A stretch of DNA of 64,000 nt from JAKPAM01 sp047601745 (GTDB lineage Bacteria > Pseudomonadota > Gammaproteobacteria > Burkholderiales > Burkholderiaceae_E), in contig JASGIS010000001.1 of the NCBI GenBank assembly GCA_047601745.1, positions 2,728,001-2,792,000 of the forward strand. The letters are read 5' to 3'. The translations under genes and the position numbers were made by a program. The stretch's first letter is position 1. Each line of letters opens with the position of its first letter. This document shows, in pieces, positions 1-8,829 of this stretch. A model generated the notes under the pieces. That model was not told where the DNA came from, ran no database searches, and was given only the letters and a program-made list of their open reading frames with translations.

Positions 1-551
1 CGCTGCAGCGCTACGGGTCCGAGAACGCGCTGGGCATCCTGGTCGCGGTGTCGCTGGTGCGCGAGCTGGGTCCGGTCGTCACCGCGCTGCTGTTCGCCGG
101 TCGCGCGGGCACGGCGCTGACCGCCGAGATCGGTCTGATGAAGGCCGGCGAGCAGTTGTCGGCGATGGAGATGATGGCGGTCGACCCGGTCGAGCGGGTG
201 TTGGCGCCGCGCTTCGTCGCCGCGATCGTCGCGATGCCGATCCTGGCCGCGATCTTCTCGATGGTCGGGGTCTTCGGCGGCTACCTGATCGGCGTCAAGA
301 TGATCGGCGTCGACGACGGCGCGTTCTGGTCGCAGATGCAGAGCAGCGTCGATACGATGGTCGACGTCGGCAATGGCGTCATCAAGAGCATCGTGTTCGG
401 CATGATCTGCTCGTTCACGGCCGTCTACGAGGGCTACGAGGCCCAGGCGACGCCCGAGGGCGTGTCGCGAGCCACCACGCGGACCGTCGTGGTCTCGTCG
501 CTGGCGGTGCTGGGCGCCGATTTCCTGTTGACGGCGCTGATGTTCAGTTGA
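1..551 (+). CDS. mlaE: MlaE, lipid-transport ABC permease (5' partial)
   Basis: Inner-membrane permease of the Mla phospholipid transporter, which works with MlaF (ATPase, presumably just before the window), MlaD and MlaB to keep the outer membrane asymmetric. The frame is open from base 3, so the gene begins upstream; the GTG at 48 is only an internal codon. The visible part contains the family core RELGPVVTALLFAGRAG followed by the conserved AEIGLMK stretch, and several hydrophobic helices to the C-terminus. The stop lies 13 bases before mlaD, which fits one operon. Identity is secure from the motif and from the mlaD-A-C-B genes that follow. Confidence 0.95.
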   Translation, partial: LQRYGSENALGILVAVSLVRELGPVVTALLFAGRAGTALTAEIGLMKAGEQLSAMEMMAVDPVERVLAPRFVAAIVAMPILAAIFSMVGVFGGYLIGVKMIGVDDGAFWSQMQSSVDTMVDVGNGVIKSIVFGMICSFTAVYEGYEAQATPEGVSRATTRTVVVSSLAVLGADFLLTALMFS

Positions 552-564
552 AGAAGGGGAGTCG

Positions 565-1032
565 ATGACAAAGCGAAGTATCGACGTGATGGTGGGCTTG
601 TTCGTCGTCCTCGGCGTGCTGGCCATCGCGTTCCTGGCGCTGAAGGTGGCGAATCTGACGTCGTTCAGTTCGGCGCCCACCTACGAGTTGAAGGCCCGCT
701 TCGACAACATCGGCGGACTGAAGCCGCGCGCGCCGGTCAAGAGCGCCGGCGTGGTCATCGGCCGCATCGTCGACATCCGGTTCGATGACGAGAGCTACCA
801 GGCGCTGGTGACGATGACGCTGAACCAGGCCTACCGGTTCCCGAAGGACAGCTCGGCCAAGATCATGACCGCGGGCCTGCTCGGCGAGCAGTTCATCGGC
901 CTGGAGCCGGGCGGCGATTCGGAGAATCTCGTCTCCGGCGACACGATCAAGATGACGCAGTCGGCGATCGTGCTCGAGAACCTGATCGGCCAGTTCCTGT
1001 ACGGCAAGGCGGCCGAAGGAGGACAGAAATGA
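565..1032 (+). CDS. mlaD: MlaD, MCE-domain lipid-binding subunit
   Basis: MCE-domain subunit that forms a periplasmic ring on the MlaFEDB complex and carries phospholipid. The 155-residue protein has one N-terminal membrane anchor (about residues 9-27, VGLFVVLGVLAIAFLAL) and then one MCE domain with the typical FDNIGGLKPRAPVKSAGV segment near residue 46. A good ribosome site (aaggggag) precedes the ATG. The 3' end overlaps the mlaA start by four bases (ATGA). Length and architecture are normal for the family. Confidence 0.95.
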   Translation: MTKRSIDVMVGLFVVLGVLAIAFLALKVANLTSFSSAPTYELKARFDNIGGLKPRAPVKSAGVVIGRIVDIRFDDESYQALVTMTLNQAYRFPKDSSAKIMTAGLLGEQFIGLEPGGDSENLVSGDTIKMTQSAIVLENLIGQFLYGKAAEGGQK

Positions 1033-1805
1033 CCGGACGATCGATCGATCAAGGCGCGTCGCGTCGTCGCTCGGGGCTCGCCCGAGCAGTGGGCGCGGCG
1101 GCGCTGGCCGCCGCGTTGGCCGGCTGCGCGTCGACCGGCCAGCCAGGCGCGCAGCGCTCGAAGGACGATCCGCTCGAACCGATGAACCGCGTGGTGTTCG
1201 AGTTCAACGAAGCGATCGACCGCGCGGTGCTCAAGCCGGTCGCGCAGAAGTACACCGACTGGCTGCATCCGGGCGTGCGCGGCATGGTGTCCAATTTCTT
1301 CGGCAATCTGGTCGACGTGTGGACGGCGGCCAACCAGTTGCTGCAGGGCAAGCCGGTCCTGGCGCTGTCCGACCTGACGCGCTTCACGGTCAACACGACG
1401 TTCGGGTTCCTGGGCGTCGTCGACCTGGCCAGCGAGATCGGGCTCCAGAAACACAAGGAAGACTTCGGCCAGACGCTGGGTCGCTGGGGCGTCGGCCCCG
1501 GGCCGTACCTGGTGCTGCCGTTCTTCGGGATGTCGACGGTGCGCGACGCGATCGGCCTGGTGCCCGACTACTACGGCAACCTGCTGACGTACGCCGACCA
1601 CGACCGGTACTACTGGTCGGCGCGGACGCTCGAGGTCATCGACCTGCGTGCCGGTCTGCTGCCGGCCGAGAAACTGCTCGAAGGCGCGACGATCGACAAA
1701 TATTCGGCCTACCGCAACGGCTATCTGCAACGCCGTCGCAATCAGGTCTACGATGGCGACCCGCCGGAGGACGATGACGTCCCCAAATACGACGACGAGG
1801 ATTGA
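1029..1805 (+). CDS. mlaA: MlaA (VacJ) outer-membrane lipoprotein
   Basis: Outer-membrane lipoprotein that extracts mislocalised phospholipid from the outer leaflet and passes it to MlaC. The 258-residue protein has an arginine-rich N-terminus, a hydrophobic signal and a lipobox (LAGC) near residue 35. The VacJ core follows, with DPLEPMNRVVFEFNEAID and a later GFLGVVDLASEIG segment. The C-terminus is very acidic (EDDDVPKYDDED). The start overlaps the mlaD stop (ATGA), indicating translational coupling. Confidence 0.94.
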   Translation: MTGRSIDQGASRRRSGLARAVGAAALAAALAGCASTGQPGAQRSKDDPLEPMNRVVFEFNEAIDRAVLKPVAQKYTDWLHPGVRGMVSNFFGNLVDVWTAANQLLQGKPVLALSDLTRFTVNTTFGFLGVVDLASEIGLQKHKEDFGQTLGRWGVGPGPYLVLPFFGMSTVRDAIGLVPDYYGNLLTYADHDRYYWSARTLEVIDLRAGLLPAEKLLEGATIDKYSAYRNGYLQRRRNQVYDGDPPEDDDVPKYDDED

Positions 1806-1912
1806 GACCGGGTGAAACGAGCCCGTTTTCCGGGCCGCCGGTTCCGCCGGCACGGCTGTAATGCCGTCCTCGGCCCCGTCGACCATCAGCGGTGCGATCA
1901 GAAAGGTGAAAA

Positions 1913-2629
1913 ATGGTTCCTGAACGTTCGAATTCCCGTCAGTTCCAACCGTCGGCACGCGTCGCCGGCCGCTGGAACGATGTTGCCCGTCGCCACCTGC
2001 TGAAGCTGTCGCTGCTGGTCGGCGCGACGCTGGTGGTCTGCTCGCTGTCGATGTCGCTGGCCCATGCCGACACGCCGGCGCCCGACGCGTTCGTCAACAA
2101 GATCAGCACCGAGGTGCTGGACAAGATCCGGCAGGACAAGGACGTCCAGTCGGGCAACCCGGCCAAGATATCGGAGTTCGTCGACACGACGATCATGCCG
2201 GTCGTCGATTTCGAACGGATGACGGCGCTGGCCGTCGGCCGGTCGTGGCGCCAGGCGACGCCCGAGCAGAAGAAGCGCCTGATGGCCGAGTTTCGCACCC
2301 TGCTGGTGCGCACGTATTCGGGCGCGCTGGCGTCGGTCGGCGACCAGCAGATCCGGATGAAGCCGTTCCGCGGCAAGGCCGACGACACCGACGTCGTCGT
2401 ACGCAGCGAGGTGGTCGCCAAGCAGGGCGAGCCGATCCAGCTCGACTATCGGCTCGAGAAGGCCGGCGACACGTGGAAGATCTTCGACCTGAACGTGATG
2501 GGCGTGTGGCTGATCGACAACTACCGCAACCAGTTCTCGCAAGAGATCAACGCCAAGGGCATCGACGGGCTGATCGACAGCCTGGCCGAGAAGAACAAGC
2601 AGTTCGCCGGCAACGCCGGCAAGAGCTGA
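1913..2629 (+). CDS. mlaC: MlaC, periplasmic phospholipid shuttle
   Basis: Soluble periplasmic carrier that ferries phospholipid between MlaA and the MlaFEDB complex. The 238-residue protein has a long N-terminal region ending in a signal peptide (LLKLSLLVGATLVVCSLSMSLAHA, split here for length at about residues 30-53). The Tgt2/MlaC domain follows, with the typical VDFERMTALAVGRSWRQAT segment. The start chosen has a purine-rich stretch (agaaaggtg) just upstream. About 107 bases separate it from mlaA, a looser spacing than elsewhere in the operon. Confidence 0.93.
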   Translation: MVPERSNSRQFQPSARVAGRWNDVARRHLLKLSLLVGATLVVCSLSMSLAHADTPAPDAFVNKISTEVLDKIRQDKDVQSGNPAKISEFVDTTIMPVVDFERMTALAVGRSWRQATPEQKKRLMAEFRTLLVRTYSGALASVGDQQIRMKPFRGKADDTDVVVRSEVVAKQGEPIQLDYRLEKAGDTWKIFDLNVMGVWLIDNYRNQFSQEINAKGIDGLIDSLAEKNKQFAGNAGKS

Positions 2630-2634
2630 TCCGC

Positions 2635-2940
2635 GTGCCCACCACGATCGCCGCGCCCGTCGCGCTGACCTTCGCCGAGGTTCCCGGGTTCGTCGATGCG
2701 GCCGCCGGTTCGCTGGATCGGCTGCCGCCCGCGGCCGATCGCGCGGCCGCTCCGGATCGACGCCTCGAGCTCGACCTCGCGCCGCTGCAGCGCTTCGATT
2801 CGTCGGCGATCGCCGCGTTCATCGCGATCGAACGCCGCGCGTCCGAGCGCCACGTCGAATTGCGCCTGCTGAACGCGCCGCCGAATTTGCGTAAACTCGC
2901 GGCTCTTTACGCGGTCGACAGCCTGTTGTTCGGCGGATGA
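2635..2940 (+). CDS. mlaB: MlaB-like STAS-domain protein
   Basis: Small cytoplasmic STAS-domain subunit (101 residues) that binds MlaF and regulates the transporter. Chosen start is GTG 2635, five bases after the mlaC stop; an earlier in-frame start would lie inside mlaC. The sequence shows the STAS pattern: a beta strand (LELDLAPL), a conserved D-S-S-A turn before a helix, and a second helix ending in LYAVDSLL. The serine of RFDSSAIAAF is at the position that is phosphorylated or mimicked in STAS proteins. Position at the end of mlaEDAC supports the call. Confidence 0.85.
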   Translation: MPTTIAAPVALTFAEVPGFVDAAAGSLDRLPPAADRAAAPDRRLELDLAPLQRFDSSAIAAFIAIERRASERHVELRLLNAPPNLRKLAALYAVDSLLFGG

Positions 2941-3016
2941 GAGGTCGAGAGCGGATCGGGTTGCCGATCCGCCTTCGGCTTTCCAGCGCTTCGACACCCG
3001 GCCGGCCCGGGTCCAC

Positions 3017-3922
3017 ATGTCCATTGCCATCGATATCCAGTCCCTGCGCAAGCGGTACGGCCGCTTCGAAGCGCTGAAGGGCGTGACGCTGCAGGTCCGC
3101 GAAGGGGAATTCTTCGGTCTGCTGGGACCCAACGGGGCCGGCAAGACGACGCTGATCTCGACAATCGCCGGGCTGAGCCGCGCCGATTCCGGCACCGTGC
3201 GCGTCATGGGTCACGACGTGCAGAGCGACTTCCGCGCCGCGCGCCGCGCGCTGGGCGTGGTGCCGCAGGAAATCGTCTTCGACCCGTTCTTCACGGTGCG
3301 CGAGACGCTGCGCCTGACTTCCGGTTACTACGGCCTGCGCGCCAACGACGACTGGATCGACGAGATCCTGCAGAACCTGGATCTGACCGGCAAGGCTGAC
3401 GCCAACATGCGCACGCTGTCCGGCGGCATGAAGCGGCGCGTGCTGGTCGGGCAGGCGCTGGTCCACCGGCCGCCGGTCATCGTGCTCGACGAGCCGACCG
3501 CCGGGGTCGACGTCGAGCTGCGCCAGACGCTGTGGCGATTCATCCGCCGGCTCAACGCCGAAGGCCACACGATCGTGCTGACGACGCACTACCTCGAAGA
3601 AGCGCAGGAGCTGTGCACGCGGATCGCGATGCTCAAGCTCGGTTCGGTCGTCGCGCTGGACGAGACCCGCAACCTGGTGCGCGGCATGGCCGGCGGCACG
3701 CTCGTCCTGCGGCTGGTCGACGCCCCGCTGCCGGCCTCGCTCGCGTCGCTGCAGGTCGAGGCGCCGTCCGACGGCCGCGTCGCGCTGCGGATCCGGCACT
3801 ACGAGGAGGTCGAGCCGATCCTGGCCCGGCTGCGCGAGGCCGGTTGCCGGATCGAGGAGATGGAGCTGTTGCCGACCGACCTGGAGGACGTATTCGTGCG
3901 GATCATGAGGGATGCGGCGTGA
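3017..3922 (+). CDS. ABC transporter ATP-binding protein (YadG-like)
   Basis: ATPase of a two-gene ABC-2 type export system; the permease is the next gene. The 301-residue protein has a Walker A motif GPNGAGKTT at residues 37-45, signature LSGG at 134-137, Walker B VIVLDEP at 154-160 and the switch histidine in LTTHYLEEA. The C-terminal part (after about 225) is the extension seen in YadG/NodI-type ATPases. It overlaps the permease start (GTGA). This pair sits between mla and bolA in many Burkholderiales; the exported substrate is not established. Confidence 0.9.
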   Translation: MSIAIDIQSLRKRYGRFEALKGVTLQVREGEFFGLLGPNGAGKTTLISTIAGLSRADSGTVRVMGHDVQSDFRAARRALGVVPQEIVFDPFFTVRETLRLTSGYYGLRANDDWIDEILQNLDLTGKADANMRTLSGGMKRRVLVGQALVHRPPVIVLDEPTAGVDVELRQTLWRFIRRLNAEGHTIVLTTHYLEEAQELCTRIAMLKLGSVVALDETRNLVRGMAGGTLVLRLVDAPLPASLASLQVEAPSDGRVALRIRHYEEVEPILARLREAGCRIEEMELLPTDLEDVFVRIMRDAA

Positions 3923-4683
3923 ACGACGGCCGCGGATTCCGGACGCTGCTGTACAAGGAGACGCTGCGGTTCATGAAGGTCGGCGTGCAGACGATCGCCG
4001 CCCCGGTGCTGACCGCGCTGCTGTACCTGATGATCTTCTCGCAGGCGATGGCCGGGCGCGTGACGGTATTCGGGCAGGTGCCGTACGTCTCGTTCCTCGT
4101 GCCCGGCCTGGTGATGATGTCGCTGCTGCAGAACGCGTTCGCCAACGCCTCGTCGTCGATCATCCAGAGCAAGGTCACCGGCAACATCGTGTTCGTGCTG
4201 CTGCCGCCGCTGTCGCACTGGGAGATGTTCGGCGCCTACGCGCTGGCGGCGATCCTGCGCGGGATGATGGTCGGGCTCGGCGTGTTCATCGCCACCGTCT
4301 GGTTCACGCACCTGCGTTTCGAGTCGCCGGTGTGGATCCTCGGTTTCGCGCTGCTCGGTAGCGCGATTATGGGCGTGCTGGGCCTGATCGCCGGCATCTG
4401 GGCCGAGAAATTCGACCAGATCGCGGCCTTTCAGAACTTCGTGATCATGCCCGCCACGTTCCTGGCCGGCGTGTTCTATTCGGTCCACTCGCTGCCGCCG
4501 ATCTGGCAGAATGTCTCCCACCTGAACCCGTTCTTCTACATGGTCGATGGCTTTCGCTACGGCTTTTTCGGGGTTTCCGACGTGCCGCCCTGGACCAGCC
4601 TGGGCATCGTCGTCGTGACCCTGGCTGTCGTGTCCGTCATCGCGATCTCCCTGCTCAAGAGCGGCTACAAGCTCCGACATTGA
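3919..4683 (+). CDS. ABC-2 type permease (YadH-like)
   Basis: Membrane partner of the preceding ATPase, 254 residues with six predicted hydrophobic segments. The start is GTG 3919, overlapping the ATPase stop by four bases; the open frame extends further upstream but only inside the ATPase gene. The ABC-2 pattern is visible: NIVFVLLPPLSHWEMF in the cytoplasmic loop and PATFLAGVFYSVHSLPPIW before the last periplasmic region. The C-terminus ends LLKSGYKLRH. Function beyond export is not shown by the sequence. Confidence 0.9.
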   Translation: MNDGRGFRTLLYKETLRFMKVGVQTIAAPVLTALLYLMIFSQAMAGRVTVFGQVPYVSFLVPGLVMMSLLQNAFANASSSIIQSKVTGNIVFVLLPPLSHWEMFGAYALAAILRGMMVGLGVFIATVWFTHLRFESPVWILGFALLGSAIMGVLGLIAGIWAEKFDQIAAFQNFVIMPATFLAGVFYSVHSLPPIWQNVSHLNPFFYMVDGFRYGFFGVSDVPPWTSLGIVVVTLAVVSVIAISLLKSGYKLRH

Positions 4684-4895
4684 CCGCGCCCGGTCCGCCG
4701 GGCCCGGCGCCTGCCGGTCCGCGCAACGGGTCCGGGCGGCGCTCGCCGGTCCGAAGGCCGCGCCCGCTGTCACCGGATTGCCCGAGCCGCGCCCGCCAGC
4801 CGCCCGATCCCCGTCGCCCGGCCGTGCGGAGCCAGGCCGCACACTGCGCGCAGTTCCGCGTTCGCTCACCGATACTCGATACGACAAACGACACA

Positions 4896-5441
4896 ATGGT
4901 TACACCGGACAACGTTCGCAGCTACATCGCTGCCGGCCTGCCTTGCGAGCATCTGGAGGTTTCGGGTGACGGCCACCACTTCGAAGCGCTGATCGTCGCC
5001 GCCGCGTTCGACGGCAAGCGGCTGATCCAGCGGCACCAGCTCGTCTACCAGGCGCTCGGCGACCGGATGCGCGAGGAGATCCACGCGCTGTCGATGCGCA
5101 CGCTGACGCCGGCCGAGTTCGCCGCGCAGCAGCCGGCCGGCGCGCAGCAGCCGGCGGGCGCGCAGGGGGCGGCGGGCGCGCAGGGGGCGGCGGGCGCGCA
5201 GGGGGCGGCGGGCGCGCAGGGGGCGGCGGGCGCGCAGGGGGCGGCGGGCGCGCAGGGGGCGGCGGGCGCGCAGGGGGCGGCGGGCGCGCAGGGGGCGGCG
5301 GGCGCGCAGGGGGCGGCGGGCGCGCAGGGGGCGGCGGGCGCGCAGGGGACGGCGGGCGCGCAGGGGGCGGCCGGTACCGAGCCGGCTCCGGCGGCCGGTC
5401 CCCCCGCCGGCGTCCGTTCGATCCCGATCCGGGGCGCCTGA
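4896..5441 (+). CDS. BolA/IbaG family protein with collagen-like repeat tail
   Basis: The N-terminal ~80 residues are a BolA domain: the EHLEVSGDGHHFEALIVA stretch with the conserved H-H-F, then KRLIQRHQLVYQALG and HALSMRTLTP. BolA-like proteins partner monothiol glutaredoxins in iron-sulfur handling; bolA-murA adjacency is common in proteobacteria. The usual length is about 80-100 residues, but this reading frame has 181. The extra ~100 residues are almost entirely a Gly-Ala-Gln-Gly-Ala-Ala repeat, which has glycine every third residue like collagen. ATG 4896 is chosen because the BolA domain begins there; the frame upstream (from 4680) is proline/arginine-rich and not BolA-like. The stop is one base before murA. 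Confidence 0.88.
   Translation: MVTPDNVRSYIAAGLPCEHLEVSGDGHHFEALIVAAAFDGKRLIQRHQLVYQALGDRMREEIHALSMRTLTPAEFAAQQPAGAQQPAGAQGAAGAQGAAGAQGAAGAQGAAGAQGAAGAQGAAGAQGAAGAQGAAGAQGAAGAQGAAGAQGTAGAQGAAGTEPAPAAGPPAGVRSIPIRGA
5139..5372 (+). repeat. 18-bp tandem repeat encoding GAQGAA
   Basis: In-frame tandem array with an exact 18-base period inside the bolA-like gene. Units begin at 5157: ten copies of GAQGAA, one GAQGTA (5337-5354) and a final GAQGAA (5355-5372). A degenerate unit GAQQPA precedes them at 5139. The copies are nearly identical at DNA level, as expected for slippage, so copy number probably varies between strains. Period 18 keeps the reading frame. Confidence 0.95.
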
Positions 5442-5442
5442 C

Positions 5443-6693
5443 ATGGACAAGCTGATCATCGAAGGCGGCCGTCCGCTGCGCGGCGACGTACGCGTCTCCG
5501 GCGCCAAGAACGCCGCGCTGCCGATCCTGTGCGCGGCGCTGCTGACCAGCGAGCCGCTGGTGCTCGACAACGTGCCGGGGCTGCGCGACATCGACACCGC
5601 GCTCACGCTGCTGCGCCGGATGGGCGTGACGGTCGAGCGCGACGGGTCGCGCGTCACGCTGCAGGCGGCCGACGTCTCGTCGCTCGAGGCGCCGTACGAC
5701 CTGGTCAAGACGATGCGCGCGTCGATCCTGGTGCTCGGCCCGATGGTCGCGCGCTTCGGCCGGGCGCGGGTGTCGCTGCCCGGCGGCTGCGCGATCGGCC
5801 AGCGTCCGGTCGACCAGCACATCAAGGGCCTGCAGGCGATGGGCGCCGAGATCCACATCGACCACGGCTACGTGGTGGCCAGCGCCGGCCGCCTGCGCGG
5901 CGCGCGGATCGCCACCGACATGGTCACGGTCACCGGGACCGAGAACCTGATGATGGCCGCCGTGCTCGCCGACGGGCAAACGGTCATCGAGAACGCCGCG
6001 CGCGAACCCGAGGTCGTCGACCTCGCGCGCCTGCTGCAGGCGATGGGCGCGCGGATCGACGGCATCGGCACCGAGACGCTGATCATCGACGGCGTTCCCG
6101 CGCTGCACGGCGCCCGGTATCGCGTGATGCCCGACCGGATCGAAGCCGGTACCTTCCTGTGCGCGGCGGCGGCCACGCGCGGGCAGGTGCGCCTGACCGA
6201 TGCCGATCCGGCATCGATGGGCGTCACGCTCGACAAGCTGCGCGAAGCCGGCGCCGCGATCGACGTCGACGGCGACACGATCACGCTGGCGATGGCGCAG
6301 CGCCCGCGCGCGGTCAGTCTGCGCACCGCGCCGTTTCCCGGCTTCGCCACCGACATGCAGGCGCAGTTCATGGCCTTGAACTGCGTGGCCGACGGTACCG
6401 GCGTGATCACCGAGACGATCTTCGAGAACCGCTTCATGCACGTGCTCGAACTGCAGCGGCTGGGCGCCGACATCACCGTCGAAGGGCACACGGCGGTCGT
6501 CAAGGGCATCGAGCGGCTGTCGGGCGCCACCGTGATGGCGACCGACCTGCGCGCGTCGGCCGGTCTGGTGATCGCCGGCCTGGTGGCCGACGGCACGACG
6601 ATCGTCGACCGCATCTATCACCTCGACCGCGGCTACGACGGCATGGAAACCAAGCTGGCGGCCGTGGGCGCCAACATTCGACGGAGCCGCTGA
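5443..6693 (+). CDS. murA: UDP-N-acetylglucosamine 1-carboxyvinyltransferase
   Basis: Transfers enolpyruvate from PEP to UDP-GlcNAc, the first committed step of peptidoglycan synthesis, in the cytoplasm. The 416-residue length is standard. Visible are the SGAKNAALPIL motif with lysine 22 and the loop GGCAIGQRPVD with the catalytic cysteine at residue 116, the residue attacked by fosfomycin. The stop overlaps the hisG start by one base (TGATG), so murA and the his genes probably share a transcript, as in other Burkholderiales. Confidence 0.97.
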   Translation: MDKLIIEGGRPLRGDVRVSGAKNAALPILCAALLTSEPLVLDNVPGLRDIDTALTLLRRMGVTVERDGSRVTLQAADVSSLEAPYDLVKTMRASILVLGPMVARFGRARVSLPGGCAIGQRPVDQHIKGLQAMGAEIHIDHGYVVASAGRLRGARIATDMVTVTGTENLMMAAVLADGQTVIENAAREPEVVDLARLLQAMGARIDGIGTETLIIDGVPALHGARYRVMPDRIEAGTFLCAAAATRGQVRLTDADPASMGVTLDKLREAGAAIDVDGDTITLAMAQRPRAVSLRTAPFPGFATDMQAQFMALNCVADGTGVITETIFENRFMHVLELQRLGADITVEGHTAVVKGIERLSGATVMATDLRASAGLVIAGLVADGTTIVDRIYHLDRGYDGMETKLAAVGANIRRSR

Positions 6694-7349
6694 TGCTGAC
6701 GCTCGCGCTGTCCAAGGGCCGGATCTTCGACGAGACGCTGCCGCTGCTGCAGGCGGCCGGCATCACGATCGACGATGACGCCGCCACGACCCGCAAGCTG
6801 ATCCTGCCGACCGGTGATCCGGGGTTGCGGCTGCTGATCGTGCGCGCCAGCGACGTGCCCACTTATGTCCAGTACGGCGCGGCCGATTTCGGCGTCGTCG
6901 GCAAGGACGTGCTGATCGAGCACGGCGGCGACGGCCTGTACCAGCCGCTGGACCTGGGGATCGGGCGCTGCCGGATGTGCGTGGCCGCGCCGCAGGGCTT
7001 CGACTACGCGCGCGCCGTGCGTCCCGGTTCGCGGCTGCGCATCGCCAGCAAGTACATCGAGACCGCGCGCCGGCACTTCGCGGCCAAGGGCGTGCACATC
7101 GATCTGATCAAGCTGTACGGCTCGATGGAGCTGGCGCCGCTGGTCGGGCTGTCGGACGTCATCGTCGACCTGGTCAGTACCGGCTCGACGCTCAAGGCCA
7201 ACCATCTCGTCGAGGTCGAGCAGATCATGACGATCTCGTCGCGTCTGGTCATCAACCAGGCCTCGCTGAAGACGCGCGCGTCCGAGCTGCGGTCGATCGT
7301 CGACAAGCTCGCCGCCGCGGTGGCCGCGCGCGACAGGCGGGCGGCCTGA
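6693..7349 (+). CDS. hisG: ATP phosphoribosyltransferase, short form (HisG)
   Basis: First enzyme of histidine synthesis, condensing ATP and PRPP. At 218 residues it is the short HisG form, which lacks the C-terminal regulatory domain and normally needs HisZ as partner; hisZ is not in this window. Conserved stretches include LALSKGRIFDETLPLL at the start, ASDVPTYVQYGAADFGVVGKD near residue 50, and VDLVSTGSTLKANHL, the PRPP-binding region. It starts on the last base of the murA stop codon. Confidence 0.97.
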   Translation: MLTLALSKGRIFDETLPLLQAAGITIDDDAATTRKLILPTGDPGLRLLIVRASDVPTYVQYGAADFGVVGKDVLIEHGGDGLYQPLDLGIGRCRMCVAAPQGFDYARAVRPGSRLRIASKYIETARRHFAAKGVHIDLIKLYGSMELAPLVGLSDVIVDLVSTGSTLKANHLVEVEQIMTISSRLVINQASLKTRASELRSIVDKLAAAVAARDRRAA

Positions 7350-7507
7350 GAGTCCGTCCGGCAGAAGGAGTGTCCGGCGCCGGGTCGAGACGGAGGCATT
7401 CCTTCCGCCGCGCAGACTCCTGGATTGAACGGCCGTAAGGACCGGTGAACGAATCGGTTCCAGGCGGTATCCTTGAAGGTTCGCCGACCCTGTTCCGAGG
7501 CTTCCCG

Positions 7508-8806
7508 ATGATCCACCGACTCGATTCGCGCGACGACGACTTCCTGCCGCGCCTGCATGCGCTGCTCGCTTATGAAGCCGAGCAGGATGCGGCGATCGAG
7601 AAGGTCGTCGCCGACATCATTGCCGACGTGCGCCGCCGCGGCGATCCGGCCGTGCTCGACTACACGAATCGTTTCGATCGCGTGTCGTTCGCGTGCGCGG
7701 CGGACTTCGAGCTCGACCGCGGCGTGCTGCAGGCGGCGCTCGATGCATTGCCGGCCGCGCAGCGCGACGCGCTGACGCAGGCGGCCGATCGCGTGCGCGC
7801 CTATCACGAGCACCAGCGTGCCGAGTCCTGGGATTTCACCGACGCGCAGGGCAACCGGCTCGGACAGAAGGTCACGCCGCTGGATCGCGTCGGCCTGTAC
7901 GTGCCCGGCGGCAAGGCCGCGTATCCGTCGTCGGTGCTGATGAACGCGATGCCGGCCAAGGTCGCCGGCGTCGGCGAGCTGATCATGGTCGTGCCGACGC
8001 CCGACGGCGTCCGCAACGCGATGGTGCTGGCTGCCGCCGCGCTCAGCGGCGTCGACCGCGTGTTCACGATCGGCGGCGCGCAGGCGGTGGCCGCGCTCGC
8101 TTATGGCACCGAAACGGTGCCGCGCGTCGACAAGATCGTCGGGCCGGGCAACGCGTACGTGGCCGAGGCCAAGCGGCGCGTGTTCGGCCAGGTCGGCATC
8201 GACATGATCGCCGGCCCCAGCGAGATCCTGATCATCTGCGACGGATCGACCGACCCGGACTGGATCGCGATGGACCTGTTCTCGCAGGCCGAGCACGATC
8301 CGCTCGCGCAGGCGATCCTGATGTGTCCGGATGCCGCGTTCATCGACCGCGTCGCCGCGTCGATCGAGCGCCTGCTGCCGCCGTTGCCGCGCCACGAGGT
8401 CATCGCCAAGTCGCTGGCCGATCGCGGCGCGCTGATCCGCGTGCGCGACCTCGACGAGGCCTGCGAGCTGGCCAACCGCATCGCGCCCGAACACCTGGAG
8501 ATCTCCACGCGCGAGCCGCGCGCGCTGGTCGACCGGATCCGTCACGCCGGCGCGATGTTCCTGGGCAGCTACGCATCCGAGTCGCTGGGCGACTATTGCG
8601 CCGGCCCCAACCACGTGCTGCCGACGATGCGCACGGCCCGGTTCTCGTCGCCGCTGGGCGTCTACGACTTCCAGAAGCGCAGCAGCGTCATCGAGATCTC
8701 GGCGGCCGGCGCGCAGGCGCTGGGACGCATCGCATCGACGCTCGCGCATGGCGAAGGCCTGCAGGCGCACGCGCGCAGCGCCGAGATGCGGCTGAGCGAC
8801 GGTTGA
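7508..8806 (+). CDS. hisD: Histidinol dehydrogenase
   Basis: Catalyses the last two oxidations of histidine synthesis, histidinol to histidine, using NAD and zinc. ATG 7508 gives 432 residues, a normal length; a GTG 63 bases upstream would add an unlikely extension. Conserved blocks are VGLYVPGGKAAYPSSVLMN, the GPGNAYVAEAKR segment, DMIAGPSEILI and NHVLPT near the C-terminus. It lies 158 bases after hisG, a larger gap than usual in this operon. The gene that normally follows in this group, hisC, is absent. Confidence 0.97.
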   Translation: MIHRLDSRDDDFLPRLHALLAYEAEQDAAIEKVVADIIADVRRRGDPAVLDYTNRFDRVSFACAADFELDRGVLQAALDALPAAQRDALTQAADRVRAYHEHQRAESWDFTDAQGNRLGQKVTPLDRVGLYVPGGKAAYPSSVLMNAMPAKVAGVGELIMVVPTPDGVRNAMVLAAAALSGVDRVFTIGGAQAVAALAYGTETVPRVDKIVGPGNAYVAEAKRRVFGQVGIDMIAGPSEILIICDGSTDPDWIAMDLFSQAEHDPLAQAILMCPDAAFIDRVAASIERLLPPLPRHEVIAKSLADRGALIRVRDLDEACELANRIAPEHLEISTREPRALVDRIRHAGAMFLGSYASESLGDYCAGPNHVLPTMRTARFSSPLGVYDFQKRSSVIEISAAGAQALGRIASTLAHGEGLQAHARSAEMRLSDG

Positions 8807-8829
8807 TCGGCATTCGACCGTAAGCTGGC

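Noticed and set aside
5139..5372. A CRISPR array in the regular repeats
   Set aside because: The 18-base units are directly adjacent with no unique spacers and lie in frame inside a gene. The same reasoning rejects the arrays at 8830 and 25390.
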